The notes below the pieces were generated by a model, which saw only the letters and a list, made by a program, of their open reading frames with translations, had not been told where the DNA came from and searched no databases. The position numbers were made by a program, and so were the translations under genes. From Owenia fusiformis (lineage: Eukaryota; Annelida; Polychaeta; Sabellida; Oweniidae): 64,000 nucleotides of DNA. The DNA is taken from positions 2,978,001 to 3,042,000 of the forward strand of contig CAIIXF020000009.1 of assembly GCA_903813345.2 (NCBI GenBank), read 5' to 3'. Of the stretch, positions 1 through 13,200 are shown in pieces. Each line of letters starts with the position of its first letter. The stretch's first letter is position 1.

Positions 1-2279
1 AAATGTCTAAAAAGCCACATGTTTTGTCACTTCCTGTTTTGTCATTTCCTGTTAAGTACCACTACACCTTAAGGTAGAATTTTTATTTGTAAAATACCCT
101 CGCAAATGTAAATTTTGTAAACACGTTTAAAAACCTTGAAATAGATTTGAGAAAAGAAAAACTATACAATTTTGTAAACATCTTATCTAAGGTATAATAA
201 CCCTTCTCCGTGACAGGCGTACTAATTTGGACTTTATTTTATCCCACCCTCGATTGAGACCAATTCATCAATGCATGAATACTCATATTTTTTCAGAGTC
301 GGTGTGATGTTGGGACAAACATATCTTCATTCAAAAGCAACAGCAAAGGACTACACAAATAGACAACACATGTTTTATGAACATTTTCCCAGGAATAGAC
401 TTGGGCGTTGGCAACAAAAGCCCCAGGATGAAAAACTTTTTACATTGTCACCTCTGCATTCATACGGTATGCATAGTCTTTGAACATTAGTTGTTTATTG
501 TGGCAATCGAAAAGCTTCGTAACAGATTCTAAATATGCAACAAAAAGTTCTAACCCAGTAAGAAAGGGGTAGGACATTAAATGGGACATTAAAGCTTAAC
601 TAAGGCATAATCCTAAACGGACAGTCAATATTAGACGTACTTTACTTTGCATTTCATGAAATACTTAACTTTTCCAATCGATTCTCCACTGCACATATTT
701 CGTGTCCCAAAAAGATGAATCACTTTTCGACACTTTTTTCTCCCGTCTTGTTCCAATCGATTTTCCACTGCACATATATTGAGTTTCCCAAAAAGGTGAA
801 ACACTTTTTCATAATTATTTTCTCAGCAACAGATTAGTTGAATCCATTGCAATTTTTGAGTTGACGGCCCTGAATACTAATAGGTGCTAAAATCTGCAGT
901 TTAAGGCAAAATCAGACATATGGGGTGACAAAATTACAAGCAACGTGTACAATATTGACTAACAAATCTATTCCTTACAGTCTCAAATACAAATAGTTTA
1001 TCAATGAAACGAATACAACTAACCTATCAAAATACCTAGGAGCCCCTAGGAATTCCCTAAAATGGTAAATTGGTCCCTAGGCCCCAATGATCTACATGTA
1101 CTATAGCACTAGGCCCTAGAAGTCTCCAGTAGGTGACAGAGGTTTGATTGTCAATAGCCCCTATGCTTCCTTCATTGGCCCAGGGAGATTCCTAAAACCT
1201 CTTGTTTCCGCTCCTGGTTTACAAATAGGCTCTAGGGGTTTCTCAAAGGTTCACAGTGGTTCCCAGAAGGCCATAATGGTTCTCTTAATTGTAAATTTCT
1301 ATAAATTCCCCATAGACCCAAGTGATACCCCCTTAATTTTTGTTTTGTTTTCACACCTTCTAAAGAATTTTAGGGTATTAAGTACATATCCTGCAATAAC
1401 TCTGCAACCAACGATGATATTTTCATTCCAAGTTCAGTTTTGAATATATTATCCCATTACCTTTCATAATATATATGCATTACATATCTTGGATGCAAGA
1501 AAATATGAGTAAGCCTAATCACGGGGGGTCAGGTGTCTTAGCATTTTGAGCATTTCGCAGCATTTATATGTAACGATATCATTTCAATATGTTTGGTGAT
1601 AGTGAAGCTATTTTACCTCACAGGTAGTTGAAAATGTATCATGCAATTTACATCTGATTTGTTTAATCTGAAAGGAAATGAAATAATTGAGGGTGCCATT
1701 TCATTTAGATTGAATAATTATTTCTGATATCATCACTGCAGAGAATGTGTTCTGGAGACCCCTAAAACATTTAAGGGTTATAGTTAAGTGCTTTTCCTTA
1801 GTTGGCCAAAGTGGGCACCTGTCAAAGTGGGATCACTGGCCTGATTAATCAAGATTTTGTGAGATATAAGCTTACAAGCTCTCAGACAATGTACTAGATA
1901 TAGTATATGAATTTGCTGATGTAAAAGATACAACTCATGTCGGTGAGATGACACTTCTGCTGTTTTCTTAAATCTCCATAGAGTCGACACGCAAATGACG
2001 AATCAGAGACAATTGATAATGGAATATTAATGAAGGGTTAAATGGCGTCAATACATTCAATGTTTTATGTCACCACTAAAAAGTGGTGACATAATTGAGA
2101 TGGTCTCCGTTTTTTGTGACGGCAGTTGGCGTCTGTAACAAATTCTTGCAATTTCCAATAACTTAACAAATACTGTTTAGACTGACTTCAATTTTTTAAC
2201 TACACGTTTTCAGAAGTTCAAATCTGACTTTTTATTTAAAAGTTGACCTTCAGTGACATTTACAAGGTAAAAAGGTTAT
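1..2279. other. Gene-free stretch with short degenerate repeats
   Basis: No convincing exon is seen on either strand. Positions about 672-815 hold two imperfect copies of a roughly 75-bp unit (shared core TTCCACTGCACATAT). About 1030-1300 is rich in CCTAGG/CCCTAGG words, probably a decayed tandem repeat. About 2055-2160 begins with a small hairpin (TCACCACT / AGTGGTGA) and resembles segments at about 55335-55560 and 56720-56860, so it is an interspersed repeat. Confidence 0.5.
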
Positions 2280-3366
2280 ACGAGGGGTGATCAATAAGTA
2301 ATGGACGCTTTTTTACACAGAAATTTTTTATAGACCAATCCCTTTGATTTTCCTACCAGTAATACATCATTCAATTATCTATCAATTCTGAAGATTTGAA
2401 GACAAGATATATAATACATATTGATATATCCTTATTTCCGTGAAGGAGGTACAGGTACCCCGGGACCGACATTTACGTCACATATTCAGATTTTAGCCAG
2501 TTTGGTAAATTTCAGTTAGATTTGAACGTTTTATATGTTGTTTAAAATTTTTTGCTGACTGGTCACACATAAACAGAAAGTATTGTAATGCCAGAGTGTT
2601 GTATGGAAGGGGTTTGCAGGTCAATTTGAGAAAGCATTCAGTGGAAGAAAGGGGTGGTGAGAGAAGGGCACACCCTACTCCATATGGACAATGCACCTGG
2701 CCACAGATCTCAAAATGTTCAGAAAACAATATCCCTGGACCTCAAAATTGAGCCCTTGACCAATGCACCATATTGTCCATATCTGCTCATATGTGACTTG
2801 TTTATTTCTATACTACTTATTTCTATAGAGAAAGGACGCAGGTTTATTGACATTGATGAAATAAAACAACACGTGCAACTGCATCTTGCTACCATGTCAG
2901 AGAATGGATTCAGCCTTGTCTCACAATCTTGAGTTAAGAGGATGAGGAATTGTGTACATGTAGCACTTGATGGAAACTATTTAGAGGGCCCTGTGGAATG
3001 AATGTGGCATGAATACCACATAGTGATGATAAAATATTCGAAATTATTATATTATTACTATGGCGTAACAAAATGGGGTAATTCATGACCATAATGGTTT
3101 GTTTTGTTCAGCCTGCATTCAACTGCATTGCATGTTAAACAATCTAAAATAGCTTCAGAATATGTGACGTAAATGTCGGTCCCGGGGTACCTGTACCTCC
3201 TTCATGGAAATAAAGATATATCAACATGTAATATATATATTGTCTTCAAATCTTCAGAGTTGATAGATAATTGAATGATGTATCACTGGTAAGAAAATCG
3301 AAGGGATTGGTCCATAAAAAGCATCTGTGTAAAAAAGCGTCCATTACTTATTGATCACCCCTCGTA
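2280..3366. mobile_element. Mariner-type element with about 215-bp terminal inverted repeats
   Basis: The left end (TACGAGGGGTGATCAATAAG at 2284 region) is repeated in reverse complement at 3366. The match continues inward for roughly 215 bp on both sides with few mismatches, through a shared GGTACAGGTACCCCGGGACC block. TA dinucleotides flank both ends, the usual target duplication of the Tc1/mariner superfamily. The interior holds a broken transposase fragment. TIRs this long are unusual for mariner, where about 30 bp is typical. I infer a defective copy. Confidence 0.85.
2654..2932 (+). pseudogene. Mariner-like transposase fragment
   Basis: An open frame of 92 codons without an ATG start. 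It contains DNAPGH, matching the second catalytic aspartate block of mariner transposases, and about 36 residues later PYCPYLLICDLF, matching the third block (typically PYSPDL..CDFFLF). The N-terminal helix-turn-helix and the first catalytic Asp are absent. It lies between the inverted ends of the 2280-3366 element, so it is a transposase relic rather than a host gene. Confidence 0.8.
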
Positions 3367-5193
3367 AAAGGCTAAAAGGTATTTTTTCAACTTGCTTCAA
3401 ATTGACCAAATTTATTTTTCAAAATTATCTACAAGTTATCAGAAGTTCAAATCCAACTTAACATTTGAGATTTGATCTTCTCAAATTCCCATATCGGAGT
3501 TCTGATATGAGACTTCTATAGTGTTTGTACCAGCTATCATCTACGCACGCTCGGTCTTCACTGCGTTCGATGGGAGCCGAGTGATGTCTGATAAATTCTT
3601 TTCATTCATCCCAAATATCCAAAATCCAATTCATTCTCAAATTCATTTGAGGTGATATTGTTAGAATAAATACGGAAAACATTGGCAGAAACATTGAACA
3701 TGAATATATAGTAACACTATAGCACAGAATATATCTCCTTCAATACCTTATTCAACCAACAATCTGTATGTTGACATGTAAAAACAATGGGAAAAAATTG
3801 AAAGAAATTACAAGGGACATATCAATCAATCTAAATGTCCAATTTATATGACCGTAACTTTTCAATATAAATAATGAATAAAACAAACAAACAAACTAAT
3901 CATGACGTCAAGTTACACCATAATCTGTTGCCATGGTAACATATATTAATTGCCATAATGCCAACAATAAGTTAAAACTTTCAGCAGATTTTTTGACGAT
4001 AGAATTGAAATCAATCTGGACGCTAGTATACTTATGTACTGTAAATTGTAAATTCTTACAAAATGTTACATCCACTTACCCGTTGTCATGGTAACAGATA
4101 TTGATATATGTATGACTGTGTGAAATTCTCTTATCTTCTATACATGTATTGATCTAGAATGATTTGATTTACTTCATTTTTATATTATGTATTGATTTCA
4201 TTAGACAAAATAAGATATAAATTTAATGTAATATTAGTTGTTTTTGTAATTGCAACAATATTTTGGTAAAAAATCAAGGATTTTAGTAGAAAATGAGCTT
4301 TGATAACATTATAAATGTCATGGTCGGCCGACGGTGCTATGTATTGTTCCAAATATCATCTGCAAATGACAAATTCCTGGACAATTACATTTTTGTCTAT
4401 TTTTTTGTCCTATTTTATAATTTATATTTGATTGCATGTGATGTAGGGGCAAATGGATTAATTCATGATTACCTATGAATTGTATTTTACAGCGTTATTT
4501 TTCTAATAAGTAAAATGGCGGCCATATTGATGACGTCATATTTAATTTGCATATTTGAATAATTTATTCATCAAGATAATAATTTTAGCTTTCCAACGAT
4601 TTATCATACATGGTTCCATCGGAAATAATGACTAAGTTATGAAGTCAGATATACCGAGGCCTAATTTCCTCTATTTTACAATAAAAAGTCTAGCACTGAG
4701 ACAGCTCTTCATTCTTGAATTAGCAGCAAAATGAAATATTTGCTTTTTTGTAGCATTGATAGGGTTAATCATCTACAAGTTCTCAGATGTTCAATTCTGA
4801 CCAGAGATTGAACTCACAATATTGTGAACAACTATGTGGTGACATTTTGTCATGTTAATCCCTTGTTCTACATATACGATGTTTTACCATTTTAACACCG
4901 TAAGACAACAGGAAGCATGGATATTTTATAATGAAACATGCACAAAATCCATTAGGATAGTGACAAAAAGACTATAAAAAATAGCTATATATGTACATCC
5001 AATATGTCACTTGGGTAAGTTTATGAAATAATTATTAATAACATGTTCATCTTGTTTTGCGACATATGTGAGTAACTAGGAAGATAAACTCCTAACAAAA
5101 CGAATAGTGATATATTTCTTGGCTTGACATTACTTGACGATGTCATTTAAAAAATAGTGAATATTTCTGTGTAGTGTCATCACTCTGGTAATA
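3367..5193. other. Gene-free AT-rich stretch
   Basis: No exon or element boundary is recognised. A short open frame at 4293-4478 has no recognisable domain. About 3530-3600 has promoter-free, moderately GC-rich sequence (TCGGTCTTCACTGCGTTCGA) that looks like part of an interspersed repeat. Confidence 0.4.
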
Positions 5194-5954
5194 TATTAAA
5201 TAACTCAACTCCATTTATTTACTTCAGAGTATGACTATTCATTTATTTGAATGTAATCTTGACAAGAGATCATTTTAAAAAATGAAGGCTCGTGTGAAGG
5301 AGATGTTTGCAGTGTTGTAATGAATTGTATTGATAAATAGGGATGCTTACTTTTAACGCGGTTGTAATTTACCGAACGGCAAAAGTAGAAAAAATCCGAA
5401 CATTTTGAACTGATTAAGATCTTTAAATTGTGAAGGTCTGAGTACCTGGACCTCTCAGAAAACATCCGAACATATCTAAAAGTGAAGATGGGTCAATTTG
5501 ATTCTCGTTCTCCGAAGATATTAATAAAATAGTTAAATGTTCGGAGTTTTTTTAATGCTGTAAATTGTTCACAATTCTAAATCAAGAAGTCGCTCGTATT
5601 TCTGTCGTATCATGTTGCCGAAAATCAGTGCGCAGAATTCATGGTGTTGTTGTAAAATGTGCATATTGTCGTTTGAAACCCTCTCTAACGCAATTTTATT
5701 ATAAACTAACACCCTAGGGTTAAACTTTTGCTCGAGGAATTAACTCATTTTCATCAACAAATATTAACCCATCAGGTTTTCTACTAGTAAACTAACGTTT
5801 AAACCTCAGTCCATTGTCGTTATCACTTACTACTATATCCAAGTGAGATATGGCTCTTGCCTCAGCACGAGCCAATAAAGCTAGTCGGATGACTGGCGAA
5901 ACGTCGAAAATAAAACACCATACTCTGAAGTAAATGAAGTTGAGTTATTTAATA
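5194..5954. mobile_element. Foldback/MITE-like element, 761 bp
   Basis: The left 40 bp (TATTAAATAACTCAACTC...) and the right 36 bp are inverted copies that differ mainly by a 4-bp TTTA insertion in the left arm. The interior has no transposase. Near the right end is the phrase GGATGACTGGCGAAACGTCG, similar in style to repeat-derived terminal sequences of invertebrate retroelements, but I cannot assign a family. Confidence 0.6.
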
Positions 5955-8900
5955 GTGAATATTGTTGGAAAATTATCCAATTTGATGGATTATAAACAAT
6001 AAGAATATAATTAAATATGTTAGAGTAAAAACAATTCAAATGTAGAAATACAATGACAATACATTTGGAAAATCTCCCCTTATCACCCACCTTTACTTCG
6101 TTTATGTAGCTTTATGTACTATTGTTACATGATGGGTATAGGCCCAAAAGAAAGCATATCAGTGCATATATGCAAATAATAAATTGAAGAACATCATACC
6201 ATATTTGTTTTATTGGCACAAGAGTTAAAAGCTGTACGATAATAAAAAAAATATATATAGAATAATATTTTGCGATGCAAGTCTACAATATAGTAATGAA
6301 TTGATACAAAGGAGACTTTACTCGTCGAGCAAAATAGAGCCTCTAAATGCGCCCCTTGGTGATTTCTAAATTACCTCTCCTGCACTAAGGTTCAAATACA
6401 CCAGGGCTGGAAAGATGACAGTGTCAACTTTAAGAATCCAACCCGTACCCCCATTCGAATATTTTGCTGGATGTAAAATTATATATTAACCCTTTCATCA
6501 CAAAGGGGTAAAATTAAGAAATAAGTCATGCTTTTTCAACCAAAATATATTTTGAAATTCGGTTTCTATTTGCAATTTAAATGTCCATACCAACAATGTT
6601 TGTGGTCAGATCTTGGTTCAAACTCTTAAATGTTCTTCATAGTAAAATTTGACATTAAATTAGTTATAATCAGTTAATAATTCATTCTGGCCATATGGGT
6701 ATTTGTCATTTTGACATTGATTTTCATGAAATTAATAAATGACGCCTTGGGGATGAAAGGCTTAATATCTTATTTTGCATTCACTAAAAATTCAAATGGA
6801 GGTCAGATTCTTAAAGCTGACCCTTACAGCTTTTCAACGGAGTATTGGCACATTCGTGCAGAGATGGTCATTCTATAGTTTATTCTACTAATTACATAAG
6901 AATTTAAAAGATTTTAATTATTTTTATGAATTAACAGTATTTCTTGAAAAATCCTTTGCTAAAACGTTTTTGGCATATTATTAATACAGTAAAATGATGG
7001 TTTAAATCAGAAATTACTTATTATTTGTTTTTTATACTTTGAGATTATGAGAGTGTACCAAATATCTTTTTAAAGTTGATGGAATAAATTCTAAACCAAA
7101 ATCTAGCACTGGACTAGCTGGATTTAACGAACAGGTCCTTTTATACATTAAGCACAAAGGTCGTACGGCCGACCTCCTATTAGGCAACTATTCAAGAATC
7201 GAACGCATCGAATCAAGCCGACTCAAACAGTATTAGTCTCGCTTCAAGACCCTCTCCTCAACTGAACTGACAACTGGTGCCACAAGGCATTGTACCTAGA
7301 CGAATTGATTGTGCTAATTTCACAAATAACAAATGATTTGGACAACATCTTTGAAAGTATTGACATTCAACCAGAAACCTTTTGTAAGATTTTTGCAAGT
7401 TTAAAACGTTATACTGCATTAGAAGATTTTGCCACGTATCATAAGATAGTCTCAAGCGATACTTTTCTAAACTAAAATTACAATGACGAGAGACACATCG
7501 AGATGCTTTTCGAAGAAAAATGTTCCAACATTTATGAAATAAACATAACATGTTGACTCATCAAAAATGTTACTTATGTTCCTTAATTATCACATTAGTA
7601 ACGTTTCATTATACAAATTACTTATCAATGAGATATTGTATTACTACGATTATTTACTTGAGGTGTATTCTTGCCATTATTTTAATTAAAATTCCTAAAA
7701 TAAGGTTGATAAAGCTATTAGATTCAGTTAGTCACGCCTATCAATTTTGATGTGATATAAACGAACGTAATGCATCCTCTTTGATAACATACATCAATGT
7801 CTTTTTAATTAGGGAACATCTCTTAAATACAAGGCAACATATAAATTAATAAACTGAATAAACTATACAGGTGGTATCAGTATCGTGTGTGTATTCTATA
7901 TAAAAATATATGATATTTAAAATATATGATTGCAATTATAGACATACGTATATGTTTCTTTGTCAATCGTACAAAATATTTTGCAATGTGTGAAAATAAT
8001 TTATGCCAAACACTCAATGGATTGTGGCTGATTCATTACACTTGGGCGTTGTTTCATTGACTTAAGCACTCGATTATGTATGATTATCAGTCCTCAATGC
8101 ACGTGATTCTTGGACCTAAATCCTAAAAAATGCATCATGACAATGTCCTCACATATAAATGCGCTAAAAAATACATTTGTTACATTACTATGTTTTAAGG
8201 GACGTATGATGGCAACTTTTACATCTCGTCACATTCAGGTATAATAATGTGAAGCCTGCTAGCAGCGAAAGCACTGAATTTAATGAAGAATTTTCAAAAA
8301 AGCGAACGTGGTTCTGCAACTTAAATTTACAAGATATATCGATAAATAATCGGTACTGTATACGCTAAATGTCGGTTCTTTCTGTTAGTTTAGCCTCTTT
8401 GGTTGTGTTTATAGTCACATGACTTGTACCAAAAATCTTACCAAATATTGTAGGGGCTGCTAGGGGACCATGGTTGAGTGCAATTGAAATATATTGTCAT
8501 CAATTGGCTTCACAATGGCATTAAACATAGCACAGAGGGTGCTGATATAGTCTATGTTTTGCTGATATGAAAACGTGCAATTTTACTTAATTTTTCATCA
8601 AAATGGCCGGTCAGCAGCTGAAAATCTCCATAATAGAATTGGCTTTGTTTAGCGCGTTTTGATTAGCAAAGTATCAATACGATACGATTTTTATTGGGAT
8701 TGTCCTAACATTTCGACACAATTTTTATTGGGATTGTCCTAACATTTCGACATAATGGCTTTAAAAATTGTCCACACTTATTACAAGGGGTGTTATGATT
8801 GATGAGATAAAAACTCAGACGATATCTGAATCTCTGAATCGTAATTAATAAGGTGGTATAATTTCAAATATAAATATATACACCGTTGCTCAATTATACG

Positions 8901-9285
8901 TATCTGGGATATTATCTGGAACAATTACAATACTGTATATTAATGTGTGCAATGATAATTAATACAAAAAATTAATGTATCCAAAATTGATCGTTCGACA
9001 ATCCCAATGCAATTTAAATTAGTTAGTATGGGAAAAAAGCCATTGAATTCTGATGGATAAATTTCTCGAAAGTGTAAAATATTTATAATTACAAAAGCAT
9101 CCGTCCATGTTACCTGACCTGACTGTGAAAAAAAATATTTGAAAAGCATTTCGTTAAAACAATCACAGAGCTTACTGAAATCGATAAAAAGATCATTGGT
9201 ATGCAAAATAGTCCATATATTTGAGCAACAGTGTATGTATGTGTATATATATTGAATTGTCTAACTACACATGTGCTACTAAAAG
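5955..9285. other. Gene-free stretch with minor repeats
   Basis: No supported gene. Positions 8688-8756 contain a 37-bp direct tandem duplication (core TTTTTATTGGGATTGTCCTA). About 7980-8070 is a diverged copy of about 61860-61960. A pair of overlapping open frames at 7258-7551 (- strand) and 7290-7475 (+ strand) have no recognisable domain. About 9087-9139 is repeated at 9553-9603. Confidence 0.4.
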
Positions 9286-9377
9286 AAAAACTATGGGAGG
9301 TGATTTCCTTATTAAACGATACGATCACAGCAAAGGCTAAATCTGATGGAGAAAATCGAGTGGAATCTTTGATCTAT
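9286..9377 (+). CDS. Candidate internal exon of an unrecognised gene
   Basis: The frame reads ...KLWEVISLLNDTITAKAK... then ...GENRVESLIY and ends at a consensus donor (TAT|GTGAGT), preceded by AAAAG as a possible acceptor. The amino-acid composition is protein-like, with charged and amphipathic stretches. It can be joined in phase 0 to 9532-9606. No domain is recognised, the acceptor is weak and no upstream exon was found, so this may be a relic. Confidence 0.25.
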
Positions 9378-9531
9378 GTGAGTACAAAAATATTACAGTC
9401 AACTAACAGTCTTTCAATCTATTTATATTTTATTCTTAATCATTTGTTAATGAGTTTAACTAAATTGGATGTATCAAACACGGGTGAATCGTATGGTATT
9501 ATTGCGTAAAACGGCTTATTTGTATTTTCAG

Positions 9532-9606
9532 AAAAAAACAGTTTGCAAAATAATTACAAAAGCATCCGTCCATGTTACCCGACCTGACTGTGAAAAAAAA
9601 TACTGA
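9532..9606 (+). CDS. Candidate terminal exon, in phase with 9286-9377
   Basis: It follows a good acceptor (TGTATTTTCAG). Phase 0 reads 24 codons (KKTVCKIITKAS..., ...RPDCEKKY) and stops at TGA 9604-9606. The same peptide block appears with an early stop at about 9087-9139, so part of it is duplicated sequence. The stop lies one base before the left edge of the 9608-17818 duplication. Function unknown; it may be a pseudo-exon. Confidence 0.2.
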   Translation, partial: KKTVCKIITKASVHVTRPDCEKKY

Positions 9607-9703
9607 AGCTGTAATTAGTCTTTCGTCAGAATGTCCATTCAGTGGTTGCAGTGCCCAAACAGAGCGTGAAGACATGATGTGCAAAAAGGACCATTCTCTG
9701 TAG
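9572..9703 (+). CDS. Small ORF with a tail repeated in copy B
   Basis: A 43-residue frame starting at ATG 9572. Its last 32 residues (AVISLSSECPFSG..., ...REDMMCKKDHSL) and its stop are preserved in copy B (17861-17956) with only a few substitutions. It could be the C-terminal tail of a lost gene that lay upstream of the duplicated spacer, or a chance open frame. No domain is recognised. Confidence 0.25.
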   Translation: MLPDLTVKKNTEAVISLSSECPFSGCSAQTEREDMMCKKDHSL

Positions 9704-9860
9704 AATTTGTTATTGAACCTACCATTATATTTTCTGTTCTATACATCTAAAATATCTACTATTTGGAACACGGAAAATTGATGTCAAATGTAATTATTGT
9801 ATTATTCGGAACTAATGATCTCCTCCCGATGATCACAAAGGTCCATGTGAGGTATGGCAA

Positions 9861-10085
9861 GTGATTTTAGACGGTCGCATCTTTCACCATGAGTACTTTC
9901 TGGGCATAAACACCCTCATATATGATGATAAAATATCAATCGAACAATTCAAAAAATATGATTTTAATTGCATGAAAAAATTACATTCAACAAGGGGTCT
10001 TAAAACTTCTACGAAAGTAGAATGGATTAGTCTAGTTTTGAAGATATCAATTTTCGATGACCAAAATTATGCTGAAAACAGTTGA
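9861..10085 (+). pseudogene. Open frame of unknown origin, decayed in copy B
   Basis: The frame reads protein-like sequence (ILDGRIFHHEYFLGINTLIY, then ...TKVEWISLVLKISIFDDQNY) and extends about 12 codons upstream (DHKGPCEVWQV) without an ATG. In copy B (about 18115-18330) the same segment carries an indel and a premature stop. It may be a gene fragment carried in the duplicated unit; no family is recognised. Confidence 0.25.
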
Positions 10086-11464
10086 TAGCATGAGTTAAAT
10101 AACACGGGGATGTGTGCAGGTTTTCAATTCCATTTTCAAAAATTGTTAATTAATATAGTATGATATGTTCAAAAGTCGAGCAAAAATTCCACTTTTTAGA
10201 AAATAAGTCTTATATTCACATGGTCCTTTATATCTATTCAGTACTTACGAGGCCCAATCAAAAAGTTTCTTACCAAATGCTCTCATTTTTGTTTCTAGAT
10301 ATTATAACCTGATTCTTTGTGCAAAACATGCCTGTATGCCTGTCGCATTTGATTTAAGTATGTACACATCCTGTCGGGTATAAAATGTTTACTGTTGATT
10401 AAAAGACACTCATCGGTTGTTAATGTCCGTTTGCGTGGTAATATCGAATTATTGTCATCTCTTTGGACAGAGTGAAAATATCTGCAATAAAGTTCTCAGC
10501 ATCGTTCACTGATTAAGTAGCTGTCATGTAGAAAAGGCGTTTCCCGCCGGTGAACAGGGATGGATTCGTGTCGGGGTTTTCGCGCTTGGGTGCAAAAAAC
10601 GTTGGGCGTAGTTTTTTCATTGCTGTGACAATATGTTAATTAAACACGATCGAATACAGAAACATTTTTATATACACAGCTCAGATCTATGGAAAACTTG
10701 ATGCAGTTGACTATGTCAGGCGTTCATGTCTACCAGATATCAATTTCATATATAGATATCAAGTAACGAGAATTGATTAAAAAGCTCGTCTCTATGGTTA
10801 CTGATAATGCATTTCCGATGGTAATATTTTACTTTTATTTTGGACGAGCGAAATTAAAAATAAACGTTATGCCGTTGGTAAGCTGTTTCAAGTTTACATG
10901 TATTCAATTTTGAAATAATGTTAATGTATTTTATCTCTTTTAACCGCGTTTACGTTTCTGCTCACAAGTGGCTCACGATCGGTTAGTGAGGAGAATCCGG
11001 TGAAAGGTGTCATCAAACGAGAATACGCTGAGAACGGTAAGCTAGAATTGTAGAAGGACAGTATGCCCGGTGCCAGGCAGGTAAGAGCCGCTACCCAGTA
11101 TAAAAGAGTATGGACGCGATCATAAATGAAAAAAATAATGCGGCAGTTGCTGAAACATCACCGTGTTAGACTCGCTCGGCTCTGCTTGACGGTTTCATTA
11201 GATAAAGGCCCCCGATAAGGCCCGGTAGAGGTCCAAAGAAGGCCTATATGCGGAAGGGTTTCAGCCTCGTTTGTAACAATAGCTACATCTTCATTAATTT
11301 TTTACTTCTTTAATTTTTATTTGATTTTTCAAAATGAATTAATGCATGCTTTTGGCCCCTTCCTGCCCAGTCAACTATTGATCGTTGGAATCTGGAAAAT
11401 AATCCATTACTCAGGGTGGAAAATTTTCTAAGAGGCTCCGTTAAGGAAAAAATGACTTTATGAG

Positions 11465-13200
11465 CTGGATGGAATTTCGGTGTATTTTTTATTCTATTAG
11501 GGTGTCCTGCATAAAGGATTTCGCCTGCGAAGCATATAACTCTTGCGAACATATCTAAATACTGGTCCGAAGAAGACATACCTTGAATTTTTTAGAAAAA
11601 ATTGGCTAAAAATGGAAACTACAAGAAGTCAAAATGTTCAACTCAAACAAAGTTGTAGCTATTCTATATCAATATTTTGTGTTATGTAAGGTTTCTCAGA
11701 TGTTTCAAGACCTTCATTAGTATACTTGTGTCTAGAAATGTGACATTTAAGGACAAAATTTGGCATTTTTAATCATTTTCGCTTTCAGCATTAACATATA
11801 GTTCCTTATATCTCGAGTTTAATGCAGACTGGTTGTTGCATTTTTGATTAAATCTGTGCTTGTACATATGTTCTTCCATTTAAGGTATAGAAAATGTATA
11901 ATGGACAACCAATGTTCGTATGAGAGCTTTCAGATCTCCCCTACCCCATTTATTATGGAAAATTACCGAAAAATATGAAAAAAATAAATAACTTGAAATT
12001 ATAAACTTTAACAAAGTTGTAGCTATTCTATGTCAATATTATGTGTTATTTAATGTTTTTAAGATATTTCAGAACCTATAGCGGTATACAAGTGGCTAGA
12101 AATGAGACATTTAAGGACAAAACTTGGCATTTTTTTATCATTTTCGCTTTCAGCAGTAATATATAGTTCCTCATATCTTGAGTTTTATGCTGTCTGATTG
12201 TTGCATTTTCAATCAAATCTGTTCTTGTGCATGTCTTCTTCCATTTAAGGTATAGAAAATGTATAGTAGACAAACAATGTTCATATTAGTGCTTTCAGAT
12301 CTCCCCTACCCCATCAATTATGGAAAATAAACGAGAAATATGAAAAAATAAAATAACTTGAAATTATAGACTTTCATAAAGTTGTAGCTATTCTATAATC
12401 AATATTATGTGTTATTTAAGATTTTTAAGATTTTTCAGAACTTTTATTGGTATTCAAGTGGCTAGAAATGAGACATTTAAGGGCAAAACTTGGCATTTTT
12501 TAATCAATGTTGCTTTCAGCAGTAACATATAGATCCTGTGCTGACTGGTTGATAAATTTTGGATTAAATCTGTTCTTGTACATGTTTTATTCCATTTAAG
12601 GTACTGAAAATGTATAGTAGACAAACAATGTTCATATTAGAGCTTTCAGTTCTCCCTACCCCATTTATTAGGGAAGATGACTGGAAAATATAAAAAATAA
12701 CTTCAAACTACCAGTATAAACTTTAACAAAGATGTAACTATTCTTTATGTGTTATTGATTGCTATAATTAATGTTTCAGGACCTTCATTAGTATTCTAGT
12801 GTAGAGAAATTAGACATTTAAGAACAAAATTTGGCATTTTTCATCATTTCCACTGTTAGCAATAACATATAGTTGACCTTATATCTTCAGTTTTATGCTG
12901 ATTGGTTGATGGATTCTTGATCAAATCTGTTCTTTTGCCTGCCTACTTTGATTTAAGGTATTTAAAAATGTATATTGGAAAGCCTGTCATTATATTAGAG
13001 CTTACATATCTCCCCTACCCCATTTATTTTGAAAAAATAACCAGAAATATAAAAACCAAACAATTTCAAAGTATAGACTTTAACAAAGTTGTCGCTATTC
13101 TAGATCAATACTATGTATTATTTGATATTTTTCAGATGTGTCAGGAACTTCATGAGTATACAAGTCTAAAAATTAGACATTTAAAGTTGAGTTGCAAATG
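11465..13200. repeat. Left inverted arm: about 4.3 tandem units of about 360 bp
   Basis: Units begin near 11640, 12008, 12370, 12718 and 13078, each with the phrase AAAGTTGTAGCTATTCTAT followed by CATTTAAGGACAAA, TTTCGCTTTCAGCA and CTCCCCTACCCCATTTATTA. Spacing is 348-368 bp. The array is in opposite orientation to the one at 15480-17370, so the whole transposon can fold back over more than 1.5 kb. Confidence 0.85.

Noticed and set aside
5881-5935. GGATGACTGGCGAAACGTCG considered as a hammerhead ribozyme core
   Set aside because: The CUGAUGA and GAAA boxes with a proper stem II between them cannot be laid out; pairing is too short.
7258-7551. Cys-rich 97-codon minus-strand frame
   Set aside because: Low-complexity match to no family; overlapping open frame on the other strand and no splice signals of note.
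11310-11579. 89-codon minus-strand frame sharing its first 20 residues with a + strand frame at 17239-17478, at first suggestive of two gene copies
   Set aside because: Both lie in the inverted outer arms of the 11408-17401 transposon; the similarity is explained by the inverted repeat, and the frames diverge at the same point as the DNA.
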